Made by a program: the position numbers and the translations under genes | DNA from: CALMEC01 sp964628685 | GTDB lineage: Bacteria > Actinomycetota > Thermoleophilia > Miltoncostaeales > Miltoncostaeaceae | DNA length: 64,000 bases | Reading direction: 5' to 3' | Assembly (NCBI GenBank): GCA_964628685.1 | Contig: CAZVNM010000004.1 | Span: 279,822 to 343,821 of the forward strand | In this document: positions 46,596 to 55,322 of the stretch, piece after piece | Position numbering within the stretch: the stretch's first letter is position 1 | Layout: each line of letters begins with the position of its first letter | The notes under the pieces: generated by a model | Seen by the model: the letters and a program-made list of their open reading frames with translations, nothing else | Told to the model about the DNA's origin: nothing | Database searches by the model: none

Positions 46596-46606
46596 GACGC
46601 GGGATG

Positions 46607-47899
46607 TTACCCGTCGCCTCGGACCCCCACGATCATGCCGGCGCCCATGGTGTCGTTGGTGGCCTCGTCGATGAGGATGAAGCTCCCCGTCGCCCGATCC
46701 TCCGAATAGTTGTCGACGGCGAGCGGCGCGCTCGTGCGCAGTTCGATCCGTCCGATGTCGTTGAGCTCCAGCGACGGCGCATCGACCCGGTCGAACGTGT
46801 GGATGTCGACCCGGTGCTCGATGCGCTCGACGCGCGCCACGACCTCACGGGTGGTGTGACGCAGCACGTACCGCCCGCGCGGATCGAGGGACCGCTCGCT
46901 CATCCAGCAGACGTCGGCGACGATCTCGCGCGTCACGGTGGGCGCGGCGTCGGGGGTGGCCAGCATGTCGCCGCGCGAGATGTCGATGTCGTCGGCCACG
47001 CGCACGATCACCGAGAGCGGCGCCTCGGCCTCGCCGATGTCACCGTCCAGGGTCTCGACCGCGGCGACCGTGGTCTCGCGGCCGGCGGGAAGCACGACGA
47101 CGCGGTCGCCGGTGCGGACGACACCCGACTCGATCTGACCGGCGTATCCGCGGTAGTCGTGGTACTCGGTCCGCTGGGGTCGCACGACCCACTGCACCGG
47201 GAAGCGCATCCCGGCACGCGAGCCGGTGGTGCCGTTGAGCGGCGCGGTCTCCAAGCACCCGAGGAGCGTCGGGCCGTCGTACCAGTCCATCCGCTCGGAC
47301 GGCTCGACCACGTTGTCACCGGACAGCGCGCTGATCGGGACGAGGTCGACCGCCACGTCGAAGTCGGCGGTGAACGCGCGGAACGCGTCGCCGATCTCCT
47401 CGAAGCGCTCCTGCGAGAAGTCGACCAGGTCCATCTTGTTGACCGCCACCACCAGGCGCGGGATGCGAAGCAGCGAGCAGATGAACGCGTGACGCCGCGT
47501 CTGCTCCACCACGCCGTTGCGGGCGTCGATGAGGATGACCGCGATGTCGGCGGTGGACGCGCCGGTGACCATGTTGCGCGTGTACTGCACGTGCCCCGGC
47601 GAGTCGGCGATGATGAACCGTCGCCGCGGGGTCGCGAACGGGCGATAGGCGACGTCGATGGTGATGCCCTGCTCGCGCTCGGCGCGCAGGCCGTCGGTGA
47701 GGAGCGCCAGGTTGACGTAGCCGTCGCCGCGGCGCTGGCTCACGTCCTCCACGTGCTCCAGCTGGTCGGCCATGACCTGCTTGGCGTCGTAGAGCAGGCG
47801 CCCGATGAGGGTGCTCTTGCCGTCGTCCACGCTGCCGCAGGTGACGAAGCGGCAGAGGTCGACGCGCTCGGTCAGGGGAAGACTAGAAGTAGCCGACAC
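46607..47899 (-). CDS. cysN: Sulfate adenylyltransferase subunit 1 (GTPase CysN)
   Basis: 430 residues from GTG at 47899, overlapping cysD by 17 bp. GTPase motifs: CGSVDDGKSTLIGRLL (G1), GITIDVAYR (G2), IADSPGHVQYTRNM (G3), NKMDLVD (G4). Two EF-Tu-like barrels follow. CysN hydrolyses GTP to drive formation of adenosine phosphosulfate by CysD. No APS kinase domain is fused. No cysC is seen in the window. Confidence 0.95.
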   Translation of the reverse strand: MSATSSLPLTERVDLCRFVTCGSVDDGKSTLIGRLLYDAKQVMADQLEHVEDVSQRRGDGYVNLALLTDGLRAEREQGITIDVAYRPFATPRRRFIIADSPGHVQYTRNMVTGASTADIAVILIDARNGVVEQTRRHAFICSLLRIPRLVVAVNKMDLVDFSQERFEEIGDAFRAFTADFDVAVDLVPISALSGDNVVEPSERMDWYDGPTLLGCLETAPLNGTTGSRAGMRFPVQWVVRPQRTEYHDYRGYAGQIESGVVRTGDRVVVLPAGRETTVAAVETLDGDIGEAEAPLSVIVRVADDIDISRGDMLATPDAAPTVTREIVADVCWMSERSLDPRGRYVLRHTTREVVARVERIEHRVDIHTFDRVDAPSLELNDIGRIELRTSAPLAVDNYSEDRATGSFILIDEATNDTMGAGMIVGVRGDG

Positions 47900-48785
47900 G
47901 CTTGCGATCCTCCATGGCCGCCTCACTTGCACGATCGTCGGCGCGGGTCTCGCCGCGCTCGGTGATGCGGGTGGCCGCGATCTCGGCCACCACGTCCTCC
48001 AGCGTCGCCGCGGTCGACGCGACCGCGCCGGTGCAGCTCATGTCCCCCACCGTCCGGAACCGCACCGACTGGGTGAACGCCTCCTCGCCCGGCAGGCGCT
48101 CCACCACCTCGCTGGCGGCGTAGAGCATGCCGTCGCGGGCGAAGACCTCGCGCTCGTGGGCGAAGTAGATGGACGGCAGCGGGATGGACTCGCGCGCCAC
48201 GTACTCCCACACGTCGAGCTCGGTCCAGTTGGACAGCGGGAAGACGCGCACGTGCTCGCCCTTGCGGACCCGGCCGTTGTAGATGTTCCACAGCTCCGGA
48301 CGCTGCGCGCGCGGGTCCCACTGGCCGAAGTCGTCGCGGAAGCTGAACACCCGCTCCTTGGCGCGGGCGCGCTCCTCGTCGCGGCGGGCGCCGCCGATGG
48401 CGCAGTCGAAGCCGTTGGCCTCGATGGCGTCCAGCAGCGTGGTCGTCTGCAGCTGGTTGCGCGACGCGCGCGGCCCGGTCTGCTCGACGACCCGCCCCTG
48501 GTCGATCGACTCCTGCACCGACGCCACGATCAGCCGCTCACCCAGCCGGCTCACGTACGCGTCGCGGTACTCGATGACCTCGGGGAAGTTGTGCCCGGTG
48601 TCGACGTGCATCAGCGGGAACGGGAACCCGGCCGGCCGGAAGGCCTTCTCGGCCAGACGCAGCAGCACGGCGGAGTCCTTGCCGCCCGAGAACAGCAGCA
48701 CGGGCCGCGCGAACTGCGCGGCGACCTCGCGCATGATGAAGACGGCCTCCGCTTCAAGGAGGTCCAGGTGCTCGTGAACGGTCAA
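47883..48785 (-). CDS. cysD: Sulfate adenylyltransferase subunit 2 CysD
   Basis: 300 residues from TTG at 48785, whose TTG overlaps the TauE TGA (TTGA) and has GAAGGG upstream. The PP-loop LLFSGGKDSAVLLRLAEKAF binds ATP. Other family blocks are MHVDTGHNFPEVIEYRD, IGGARRDEERARAKERVFS, VFPLSNWTELDVWEYV and RFRTVGDMSCTGA. It adenylates sulfate with CysN, the first step in sulfate assimilation. Confidence 0.95.
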   Translation of the reverse strand: MTVHEHLDLLEAEAVFIMREVAAQFARPVLLFSGGKDSAVLLRLAEKAFRPAGFPFPLMHVDTGHNFPEVIEYRDAYVSRLGERLIVASVQESIDQGRVVEQTGPRASRNQLQTTTLLDAIEANGFDCAIGGARRDEERARAKERVFSFRDDFGQWDPRAQRPELWNIYNGRVRKGEHVRVFPLSNWTELDVWEYVARESIPLPSIYFAHEREVFARDGMLYAASEVVERLPGEEAFTQSVRFRTVGDMSCTGAVASTAATLEDVVAEIAATRITERGETRADDRASEAAMEDRKRVGYF

Positions 48786-49684
48786 CTCATCCCTTCGACG
48801 ACGGTCACACGCCGGACGCGGCGCATGTGGAGGATCCAGGCGAACAGCGCCAGCGCAACGGGCGCTCCCACGATCACATACGGCGGCACCTCGAGGCCCG
48901 CCTTGGTCAGAAGCGCCAGCCCGGCGCCCAGAAGCACGATGCCGAGCGCGGGACGCAGGCCGGCCGGCGGAAGCTTCATCGCCAGGTGCGACCCGAGCCA
49001 CACGCCCGGGATGGAGCCCACCATGATGCTGGCGGCCATCAGGAGGTCGACGTTGCCCGACACGAAGTGCGCGATGCCCGCGGCCCACAGCAGGATCGCC
49101 GCGTGGAAGACATCGGTGCCCACCACACGGTGCGGCGTGAGGCGGAAGAGCAGGATGAGCGCGACCGCGATGAGCGCCCCGGAGCCCGCCGACGTGAGGC
49201 CCAGCACGAACCCGACGACCACGCCCACCACGACGGCGGCGATCTTGTGGCGACGCTGGAGGTCGATCGAGTCGCGCTCGCGCGCCGCCGCGTCCACCAT
49301 GAAGAGCGCGCGCCAGGACACCGCCACCCCGGTCAGCAGCAGCGCCGCGGCCAGCATGACGAGCACGACGGTGTCGAAGCTGTCCCCGGTATGGCGTTCG
49401 ATGATTCTGAGCACCCACACACCGCCGATGGCCGACGGGATGCTGCCCAGCCCCAGCCAGAACGACAGGCTGAAGTCGACGGTGCCGTTGCGCCAGTGCC
49501 GCCAGCCGCCCACGGTCTTGGTGACCGCCGCGTAGGCGAGGTCGGTGCCGATGGCGACGGTCGGCTTGATCCCGAACACCAGGATGAGCAGCGGGGTCAT
49601 GATCGAGCCCCCGCCCATGCCGGTGGTCCCGACCAGGACGCCCACGCCCAGACCGAACACCACGAGGAGGATGAAGTCCCTCAC
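48782..49684 (-). CDS. TauE/SafE-type anion transporter
   Basis: 300 residues, about eight TM helices in two halves. It starts FILLVVFGLGVGVLVGTTGM-GGGSIMTP and has the second-half repeat VVGFVLGLTSAGSGALIAVA. TauE/SafE proteins move sulfite, sulfoacetate or similar anions. As first gene of the cysD-cysN operon it is a candidate sulfate or sulfite transporter. GTG at 49684 is the start. Confidence 0.85.
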   Translation of the reverse strand: MRDFILLVVFGLGVGVLVGTTGMGGGSIMTPLLILVFGIKPTVAIGTDLAYAAVTKTVGGWRHWRNGTVDFSLSFWLGLGSIPSAIGGVWVLRIIERHTGDSFDTVVLVMLAAALLLTGVAVSWRALFMVDAAARERDSIDLQRRHKIAAVVVGVVVGFVLGLTSAGSGALIAVALILLFRLTPHRVVGTDVFHAAILLWAAGIAHFVSGNVDLLMAASIMVGSIPGVWLGSHLAMKLPPAGLRPALGIVLLGAGLALLTKAGLEVPPYVIVGAPVALALFAWILHMRRVRRVTVVEGMS

Positions 49685-49735
49685 CGGCGGGCGCTCCGGG
49701 CTCCCGCACTGCGATAGACGAAACGAATCACGGTC

Positions 49736-49745
49736 ATAACGTTAT
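49736..49745. promoter_or_regulatory. AT-rich palindrome between the divergent sulfur operons
   Basis: ATAACGTTAT is a perfect 10-bp palindrome between tauE-cysDN and the siroheme genes. It overlaps TTATGA (49734-49739, minus), a possible -35 for tauE. A regulator binding here could control both sides. Confidence 0.35.
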
Positions 49746-49870
49746 ACGATCGCTTCCCGGTGTCCTGCACCGTCGGGTACGGCGAGGCGGCCGTAAAACC
49801 ACCAAACCGAGTCGTGTTTCCTGCTTTTTACCTGTATCGTGCGCCGACCGCAAGTGAGGACGGGGGATTC

Positions 49871-50527
49871 GTGGCAGTTCGTTTCTATCCGGCGTTCATC
49901 GATGTCACCGACCGGCCCTGTGTGGTGGTGGGTGGCGGACCGGTGGCCACCGAGAAGGCGCAGAAGCTCGCGGAGTGCGACGCGCGGATCACGCTGGTGA
50001 GTCCGCGCGTGACCGACGAGCTTCGCGCGATGGTCGCAGACGGCGCCATCGCCCGGCTGGAGGAGCGCCCCTACCGCACCGGCGACCTGGACGACGCCTT
50101 CCTGGTCATCGCGGCCACCGACGACACCGCGGTCAACCGCACCGTGTGGCGCGACGCCGAGGCGCGGCACATGCTCGCCAACGTGGTGGACGTCCCCGAG
50201 CTGTGCAACTTCATCGTCCCGTCGATCATGCGCCACGGCGAGCTGGCGGTGGCCGTGTCGACCGGGGGTGCGAGCCCCGTGGTCGCCCGACGCGTGCGCC
50301 AGCGGGTGCAGGCGACCATCGGCCCCGAGTGGGGCGAGCTCGTGGACATGCTGCGCGCGACCCGCGAGGACCTGAAGGCCCGGTACACCGACATGCCCAG
50401 CCGCGCCGACGCCGTCGAGCGGCTGTTGGACGCCGGCATCGTCGAGCGTCTGGCCGAGGGCGACCGCCGCGGCGCCGCGGAGCTCCTGGCGGCCTGCCTG
50501 GAGGACCGGGCGGAGGTGACGGCGTGA
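49871..50527 (+). CDS. Precorrin-2 dehydrogenase/sirohydrochlorin ferrochelatase (CysG N-terminal type)
   Basis: 218 residues from GTG at 49871, GGGGGA upstream. The NAD-binding part has FYPAFIDVTDRPCVVVGGGP-VATEKAQKLAEC, and LVIAATDDTAVNRTVWRDAE and NVVDVPELCNFIVPSIMRHG follow. STGGASPVVARRVRQRVQ marks the chelatase/dimer domain. It oxidises precorrin-2 and inserts iron to give sirohaem, the cofactor of sulfite and nitrite reductases. It overlaps the next gene by 4 bp. Confidence 0.92.
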   Translation: MAVRFYPAFIDVTDRPCVVVGGGPVATEKAQKLAECDARITLVSPRVTDELRAMVADGAIARLEERPYRTGDLDDAFLVIAATDDTAVNRTVWRDAEARHMLANVVDVPELCNFIVPSIMRHGELAVAVSTGGASPVVARRVRQRVQATIGPEWGELVDMLRATREDLKARYTDMPSRADAVERLLDAGIVERLAEGDRRGAAELLAACLEDRAEVTA

Positions 50528-51297
50528 TCCCCGTGGCGCTCGTCGGCGCGGGTCCCGGCGACCCCGACCTCATCACGGTGCGGGGCCTTCGGTGCCTGCA
50601 GACGGCCGAGGTGCTGGTGTACGACCGCCTCGGCACCGAGGAGCTCGTGCCGCTCGCCCCCGACGGATGCGAGCTGATCGACGTGGGCAAGGCCCCCGGT
50701 CGTCACGGGATGGACCAGGAGCGCATCTGCGCCCTGCTGGTCGAGCTGGCGGCGAGCGGTCGCCGCGTGGTGCGGCTGAAGGGCGGTGACCCGTTCGTCT
50801 TCGGTCGCGGCGGTGAGGAGGCGCTCGCCCTGGCGGCCGCGGGCGTGCCGTTCGAGGTGGTCCCGGGCGTGTCGAGTGCCCTCGCGGGGCCCGCGGGGGC
50901 GGGCATCCCCGTCACCCACCGCGAGATCGCACGGTCGGTCACCGTGGTGAGCGGCCACGACGACCCCGCCACCCCGGCGGCCGCGGAGCGCTGGTCGCGA
51001 CTTGCGGGCGTGCCGGGCACGCTCGTGCTGCTCATGGCGATGCGCCACCTCGACGCCATCGCCGAGGCCCTCGTCGCGGCGGGACGGCCCGCCGACGAGC
51101 CGGTGGCCGTCGTGCAGTGGGCGTCCACCCCGCGGGAGCGACGCCTCACGACGCGGCTCGGCTCGGTGGCCGAGGACTGCGCCCGCGAGGGGCTCACCAA
51201 CCCCGCGATCGTGGTGATCGGCCCGGTGGTGGCGATCGCCGGCCAGATCGCCGCCGCCATGACCGCCCGAGGCGATCTCCAGCCGGACCGGATCTGA
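50524..51297 (+). CDS. cobA: Uroporphyrinogen-III C-methyltransferase
   Basis: 257 residues from GTG at 50524 (GTGA overlap). SUMT signatures are VALVGAGPGDPDLITVRGLR, LVYDRLGTEELVPLAP, VRLKGGDPFVFGRGGEEALA and VVPGVSSALAGPAGAGIPVTHR. It makes precorrin-2 from uroporphyrinogen III, the substrate of the previous gene. Together they convert uroporphyrinogen to sirohaem. A sulfite reductase gene is not in the window. Confidence 0.94.
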   Translation: MIPVALVGAGPGDPDLITVRGLRCLQTAEVLVYDRLGTEELVPLAPDGCELIDVGKAPGRHGMDQERICALLVELAASGRRVVRLKGGDPFVFGRGGEEALALAAAGVPFEVVPGVSSALAGPAGAGIPVTHREIARSVTVVSGHDDPATPAAAERWSRLAGVPGTLVLLMAMRHLDAIAEALVAAGRPADEPVAVVQWASTPRERRLTTRLGSVAEDCAREGLTNPAIVVIGPVVAIAGQIAAAMTARGDLQPDRI

Positions 51298-51384
51298 CGA
51301 ACGACGGCCCGGGCGACGACGTGCGCCCGGTGTCCGATATCCGGCGTGCGGACCGGGCCGGCCGACGGCCTGGGTCCGCTCTCG

Positions 51385-52362
51385 TCAGACGCCCAGTAGC
51401 CGGTGCGGCACCTCCGTCGCCGCCGAAAGCGCCTCCTCCCCGTCGATCCCCATCGCCATCAGCCGGACCAGGGCCGCCGGCAGCGTGAGCGCACTTCCCG
51501 CCAGGGTGCCGTCGGCGGTCGTCACCGTGGTGCCGTCGCTCGTGACCGTCCGACCGGCCAACCGGTGGTCGCCCGCCGGCATCAGCGCCGGCGCGGCGCA
51601 GTCAGAGACGACCATCCGACGGCCCGGCCCCAGCGCACGCCACGCCGCGCGCAGCACCGACGGGGCGACGTGCACCCCGTCGCACACCAGCCCGGCGACC
51701 AGCGGCGCACCCCCGAGCACCGCACCGACGATCCCCGGGCGGCGGTGGTGCAGGGGTGACATGGCGTTGAAGAGGTGCGTCACGGCACGGGCGCCGGCCG
51801 CGACGGCCAGCTCGACCGTGCGTTCGTCCGCCTCGCTGTGCCCCAGGGAGACGACGACGCCGCGCGAGGCCAGCTCGGTGACGAGGTCGAGCGCCCCGGG
51901 AAGCTCCGGCGCCAGCGTGACCATGCGCACACCGTCGTGCGGGTGCCATGACCCGATGTCGATCGCATCGGGTGCGCGGAGCCGCTCGGGGGGATGGGCG
52001 CCGGCACGCGCCGGGTTGAGCACGGGGCCCTCGATGTGCCAGCCGAGCGGGACGGCACCGGACCAGCCGTCCGGGGGCCCCGCGGCCAGCGCGTCCAGGG
52101 CGGCCCGGACCTCGTGCCCGCCCGGACTCACGAGCGTCGGGAGGAACGCGCCCACGCCGTCCGCGCCCAGGAGTTCTGCCACGCGCCAGAGCCCGGACGG
52201 CGTCTCGGTGAGATCCACCCCGCCCGCGCCGTTCACCTGACAGTCGACGAGACCGCGGTCCGCCGCGTGGATGTCGATGGCCGCGTCGATGACGGCAACC
52301 TGCCACCGCGGTGCCGTGCGGTCAACGGCATGACGTTCCGACCCGGTCCCGATGACGTTCAC
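51385..52362 (-). CDS. nagA: N-acetylglucosamine-6-phosphate deacetylase, short form
   Basis: 325 residues from GTG at 52362; typical NagA has about 380. Core motifs are present: LVDCQVNGAGGVDLTE, LGWHIEGPVLNPARAGAHPP (metal Glu), VVVSLGHSEADERT and VTHLFNAMSPLHHRRPG (metal His), ADG-like CDGVHV and the catalytic Asp in VVSDCAAPALM. The N-terminal strands are short and the protein ends at ATEVPHRLLGV, so the C-terminal beta-sandwich strands (usually GTLAAGKVADLV-like) are absent. No PTS or nagB lies nearby. Confidence 0.85.
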   Translation of the reverse strand: MNVIGTGSERHAVDRTAPRWQVAVIDAAIDIHAADRGLVDCQVNGAGGVDLTETPSGLWRVAELLGADGVGAFLPTLVSPGGHEVRAALDALAAGPPDGWSGAVPLGWHIEGPVLNPARAGAHPPERLRAPDAIDIGSWHPHDGVRMVTLAPELPGALDLVTELASRGVVVSLGHSEADERTVELAVAAGARAVTHLFNAMSPLHHRRPGIVGAVLGGAPLVAGLVCDGVHVAPSVLRAAWRALGPGRRMVVSDCAAPALMPAGDHRLAGRTVTSDGTTVTTADGTLAGSALTLPAALVRLMAMGIDGEEALSAATEVPHRLLGV

Positions 52363-52411
52363 CGTCCCCCGCAGGCGGCGCCGGGGTGCCCCGCCCCGCT
52401 AAGTTCGCCTG

Positions 52412-53353
52412 ATGACGACCAAACCGCTCGATCGCAAGGAACTCGTGGGCACCGTCAGGGACGAGACGAGCCTCGCGAGCAAGATCATCACGCTCATCGC
52501 GGTGGTTGTGCCACCGCTGGGTGTGGTGGCCGCCATCATCGGCCTGTGGGGCATCGCCGTCGGCTGGTTCGACATCGTGATGCTGGCGATCCTCTACACC
52601 CTCTGTGGCCTCGGGATCACGGTGGGCTTCCACCGGCTCTTCTCCCACAAGAGCTTCAAGACGACCCCGACGCTCCGGGCGATCATCGCGATCCTCGGTT
52701 CGATGACCATCCAGGGGCCGCTCACCCAGTGGGTGACCGACCACCGCAAGCACCACGCCATGAGCGACGACCACGGCGACCCGCACAGCCCGCACGTGGG
52801 CCGCGACGGGGAGCACGGCGGCCTGTCGGGCCTCTGGTGGGCCCACATGGGCTGGCTCTTCCGGACCAAGGGCATGGAGCGCGGGGACCGCTGGGGCCGC
52901 GACCTGTACGCGGACCGGCAGATCCGCATCATCGACCGCATGTACATGGTCTGGGTGCTGCTGTCGGTCGGGATCCCGTTCCTGGCCGGATTCCTCTTCT
53001 ACGGCACCACCACCGGTGGGCTCCAGACCATGGTCTGGGCGGGCCTCATCCGGATCTTCCTCTTCCAGCACGCAACGTGGGCCATCAACTCGGTGTGCCA
53101 CATGTTCGGGCGGCAGGCCTACCGCACCAGCGACAAGAGCCGCAACAACTGGCTGCTCGCGCTGCCGTCGTTCGGCGAGGCGTGGCACAACAACCACCAC
53201 GCGTTCCCGGGATCGGCGATCCACGGGGTCGACCGGCGCCAGATCGACATCTCCGCGGGGACCATCGCCCTCCTGGAGCGTCTGGGCCTGGCGTGGGACG
53301 TGAAGCGCATGGCGCCGGGGCGTCTGGAGGCCCGCCGCCTGACCGACGAGTGA
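52412..53353 (+). CDS. Acyl-CoA/fatty acid desaturase (delta-9 type)
   Basis: 313 residues, four TM helices. The three His boxes of membrane desaturases are clear: GFHRLFSHKSF, DHRKHHAMSDD and WHNNHHAFPGSAI. These bind the di-iron centre that introduces a cis double bond into acyl chains, adjusting membrane fluidity. TAAGTT at 52400-52405 ends 6 nt before the ATG, fitting a leaderless message. It lacks a fused cytochrome b5 domain, so electrons must come from a separate protein. Confidence 0.93.
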   Translation: MTTKPLDRKELVGTVRDETSLASKIITLIAVVVPPLGVVAAIIGLWGIAVGWFDIVMLAILYTLCGLGITVGFHRLFSHKSFKTTPTLRAIIAILGSMTIQGPLTQWVTDHRKHHAMSDDHGDPHSPHVGRDGEHGGLSGLWWAHMGWLFRTKGMERGDRWGRDLYADRQIRIIDRMYMVWVLLSVGIPFLAGFLFYGTTTGGLQTMVWAGLIRIFLFQHATWAINSVCHMFGRQAYRTSDKSRNNWLLALPSFGEAWHNNHHAFPGSAIHGVDRRQIDISAGTIALLERLGLAWDVKRMAPGRLEARRLTDE

Positions 53354-53386
53354 TCGGCCGGCCCGGCCTCGCCTGCTAGCTTCTCT

Positions 53387-53406
53387 CCGGCGCCGACCGG
53401 CGCCGG
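53387..53406 (+). terminator. Hairpin at the start of the riboswitch region
   Basis: CCGGCGCC-gacc-GGCGCCGG is a perfect 8-bp stem. It could end the desaturase transcript, or, since a TAGCTT -10-like box at 53377-53382 precedes it, form the 5' end of the terC leader. Its last two bases are shared with the riboswitch P1 helix. Confidence 0.45.
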
Positions 53407-53530
53407 AGGGGAGTATCCCGTGAGCGCCCTCGTCGTCAGGACGGTCGCACCGCGACCCGGCGAGGCGGAACCCACCGTGTGCGAGGGGTTCGGGAGAGAC
53501 CTCCTGACCCGGACCGCTCGGTGCAGGAGG
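53405..53530 (+). ncRNA. yybP-ykoY-like (manganese) riboswitch upstream of terC
   Basis: Conserved pieces of this riboswitch appear in order: GGAGGGGAGTA (53405-53415), CGTCGTCAGGACGGT (from 53431), ACCCGGC (53455-53461) and GAGACCTCC (53496-53504). P1 forms between GGAGG (53405-53409) and CCTCC (53500-53504). CCTCCTG (53500-53506) is exactly complementary to the terC Shine-Dalgarno CAGGAGG (53524-53530), so P1 and the masked ribosome site exclude each other. TerC/YkoY genes are the classic targets. No covariance search was run. Confidence 0.75.
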
Positions 53531-53537
53531 ACGGCGC

Positions 53538-54494
53538 GTGGCGACATGGATTTCGTGGGTGGGCCTGGCGATCGCCGTGGTCGTGTTCCTGGTGATGGAC
53601 CTCGTCTTCTTCGGACGGCGATCGAAGGGCCACGGGATCCCGGGACGCACGGCGCTCATCTGGAGCATCGTGTGGATGGTCATCGGTATGGCCTTCACCT
53701 TCGTCGTCTGGTACCTGGACAGCGGGAAGGCGGCCGGCGACTACTTCACCGGCTTCCTGATCGAGAAGACGCTCTCGATGGACAACGTCTTCGTCTTCGC
53801 GATGATCTTCGCCTACTTCCGGGTGCCGGACCACCTGCAGCGGCGGGTCATCTTCTGGGGGATCGTCGGCGCGATCGTGCTGCGCGGTGTGTTCATCTTC
53901 ATCGGCGACGCGCTGCTCACCACGTTCCACTGGATGATCTACGTCTTCGGCATCTTCCTCATCCTCACCGCCATCCGGATGCTGCGCGACGACGACAACG
54001 ACATCGACCCGGACAACAGCGCCGTCATGAAGGTCTTCCGGCGGGTCATGCCGGTCACGCGCGAGTACGACGGCGAGCGGTTCTTCGTGCGCCGCGACGG
54101 CGTGCGGTACGCCACACCCCTGGTGGCCGCGTTCGTGATGGTGGCGGCGTTCGACGCCCTGTTCGCGCTCGACTCCATTCCGGCGATCTTCGCGATCACC
54201 CGCGACACGTTCGTGGTGGCCTCGGCCAACGCGATGTCGCTCCTGGGGATGACGGCCCTCTACTTCCTGCTGGCCGACATGATCAACCGCTTCCAGTACC
54301 TCAACTACGGCCTTGCGGTCGTGCTGGCGTTCGTGGGCGTGAAGATGATCCTCGTGGACGTGTGGCACATCCCGACGTGGCTCAGCCTGATCGTCATCGT
54401 GGTGGTGCTGGCGCTGACCATCCTGATCTCACTCTGGAGGACCCAGGACGAGCCGCCGGTGGACCTGACGCCGGACGAGCCGCCGCCGGGGTAG
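53538..54494 (+). CDS. TerC family membrane protein (likely Mn2+ exporter)
   Basis: 318 residues from GTG at 53538, with AGGAGG 7 nt upstream. About nine TM helices. TerC signatures are FLIEKTLSMDNVFVFAMIFA and AFVMVAAFDALFALDSIPAI, whose acidic residues sit in the membrane. Family members export manganese, some loading secreted enzymes. The riboswitch ahead of it supports Mn2+ as ligand and substrate. Confidence 0.9.
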   Translation: MATWISWVGLAIAVVVFLVMDLVFFGRRSKGHGIPGRTALIWSIVWMVIGMAFTFVVWYLDSGKAAGDYFTGFLIEKTLSMDNVFVFAMIFAYFRVPDHLQRRVIFWGIVGAIVLRGVFIFIGDALLTTFHWMIYVFGIFLILTAIRMLRDDDNDIDPDNSAVMKVFRRVMPVTREYDGERFFVRRDGVRYATPLVAAFVMVAAFDALFALDSIPAIFAITRDTFVVASANAMSLLGMTALYFLLADMINRFQYLNYGLAVVLAFVGVKMILVDVWHIPTWLSLIVIVVVLALTILISLWRTQDEPPVDLTPDEPPPG

Positions 54495-54518
54495 GGCGAC
54501 ACCCGCGCGCCACCCGGC

Positions 54519-55013
54519 TCAGGGGGCGTCGCGCAGCAGGAGGTCGCGCAGCACGGGCAGCGCCCGCTGATCCTTCGGACGGTTGGCGGCCTGCTTGCTG
54601 CGGACGACGTCGGCCAGCGACGCGACCGGGAAATCCACCCCCAGCGCGTGGACGGTCCGCGCATCCCGGACGAGATCCCGGTACCCGCGCGTTCCCGCCG
54701 GGAGGATCGCGATGTCCAGATCGCCGTGGGCCGTCACCAGGTTCAGCATCGCCGAGGCGGCGAGTGACGCCGCGTCATGGTCGAACGGGCGCCCCTCGGG
54801 CACGGCCTCGGTCCGGATCCGCGCGCCCAGCGCCCTCAGCGCATCGCTCAACCGTCCGAGGTTCGCCGCGCTCGACTCCGGCGTGATGTCGATGTCCTGG
54901 GTCGGGAACGGCGACCCGTGCGCCAGCGCCGCCAGCCCGCCGATCACCACGAATCGCACCCGGTGCTCGTGCAGCACGCGGACGATCGCGGCGGGGTCGA
55001 ACTCAGCCGGCAC
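54519..55013 (-). CDS. Nucleotidyltransferase-fold protein (toxin-like)
   Basis: 164 residues from GTG at 55013, overlapping the HTH gene by 11 bp. The nucleotidyltransferase pattern FVVIGGLAALAHGSPFPTQD-IDI has the GG...h-G...T-D-I-D order of AbiEii/MNT-like enzymes, with a third acidic position in HGDLDIAILP. Such proteins, paired with an HTH gene, form toxin-antitoxin or defence modules that modify tRNA or proteins. This pair is a candidate, not proven. Confidence 0.75.
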   Translation of the reverse strand: MPAEFDPAAIVRVLHEHRVRFVVIGGLAALAHGSPFPTQDIDITPESSAANLGRLSDALRALGARIRTEAVPEGRPFDHDAASLAASAMLNLVTAHGDLDIAILPAGTRGYRDLVRDARTVHALGVDFPVASLADVVRSKQAANRPKDQRALPVLRDLLLRDAP

Positions 55014-55320
55014 GGCCCGCCTCGCGCAGCGCGGCCATGCGCCGCGCTGCGACCAGCCCGCGTTGCAACCGCTCCGCCGGATCGAGCGCGAGGAGGGCCG
55101 CGGCCTGCGCGCGATCGGACTCGTCCCACTCGACCAGCGCGACCTCGAGGTCCAGCCCGCAGCAGCGCACCAGCCGTCGAACCGTGTCGAGATCCGGTGA
55201 CGTACCGCCGGCCTCCCACCGGGCAATGGCGCTCTGGGTCGTCCCCGCCCGCTCGGCGAGCTCACGCTGTGTGATCCCCGCCCGCCTCCGTGCCTCACGG
55301 ATCAGCTGATTGCCGAACAT
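55003..55320 (-). CDS. XRE-family HTH protein (antitoxin-like)
   Basis: 105 residues. Residues 5-65 are a Cro/cI-type HTH: IREARRRAGITQRELAERAG, TTQSAIARWEAGGTSPDLDT. The C-terminal part is helical and Arg/Ala-rich. ATG at 55320 is 6 nt from TATATT, and an inverted repeat overlaps this promoter, so it probably represses itself and the nucleotidyltransferase gene. Confidence 0.85.
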   Translation of the reverse strand: MFGNQLIREARRRAGITQRELAERAGTTQSAIARWEAGGTSPDLDTVRRLVRCCGLDLEVALVEWDESDRAQAAALLALDPAERLQRGLVAARRMAALREAGRAG

Positions 55321-55322
55321 GC

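Noticed and set aside
53420..53530. A short plus-strand frame starting at GTG 53420 before terC
   Set aside because: It lies inside the riboswitch, whose conserved blocks explain the sequence, and its peptide has no recognisable features.
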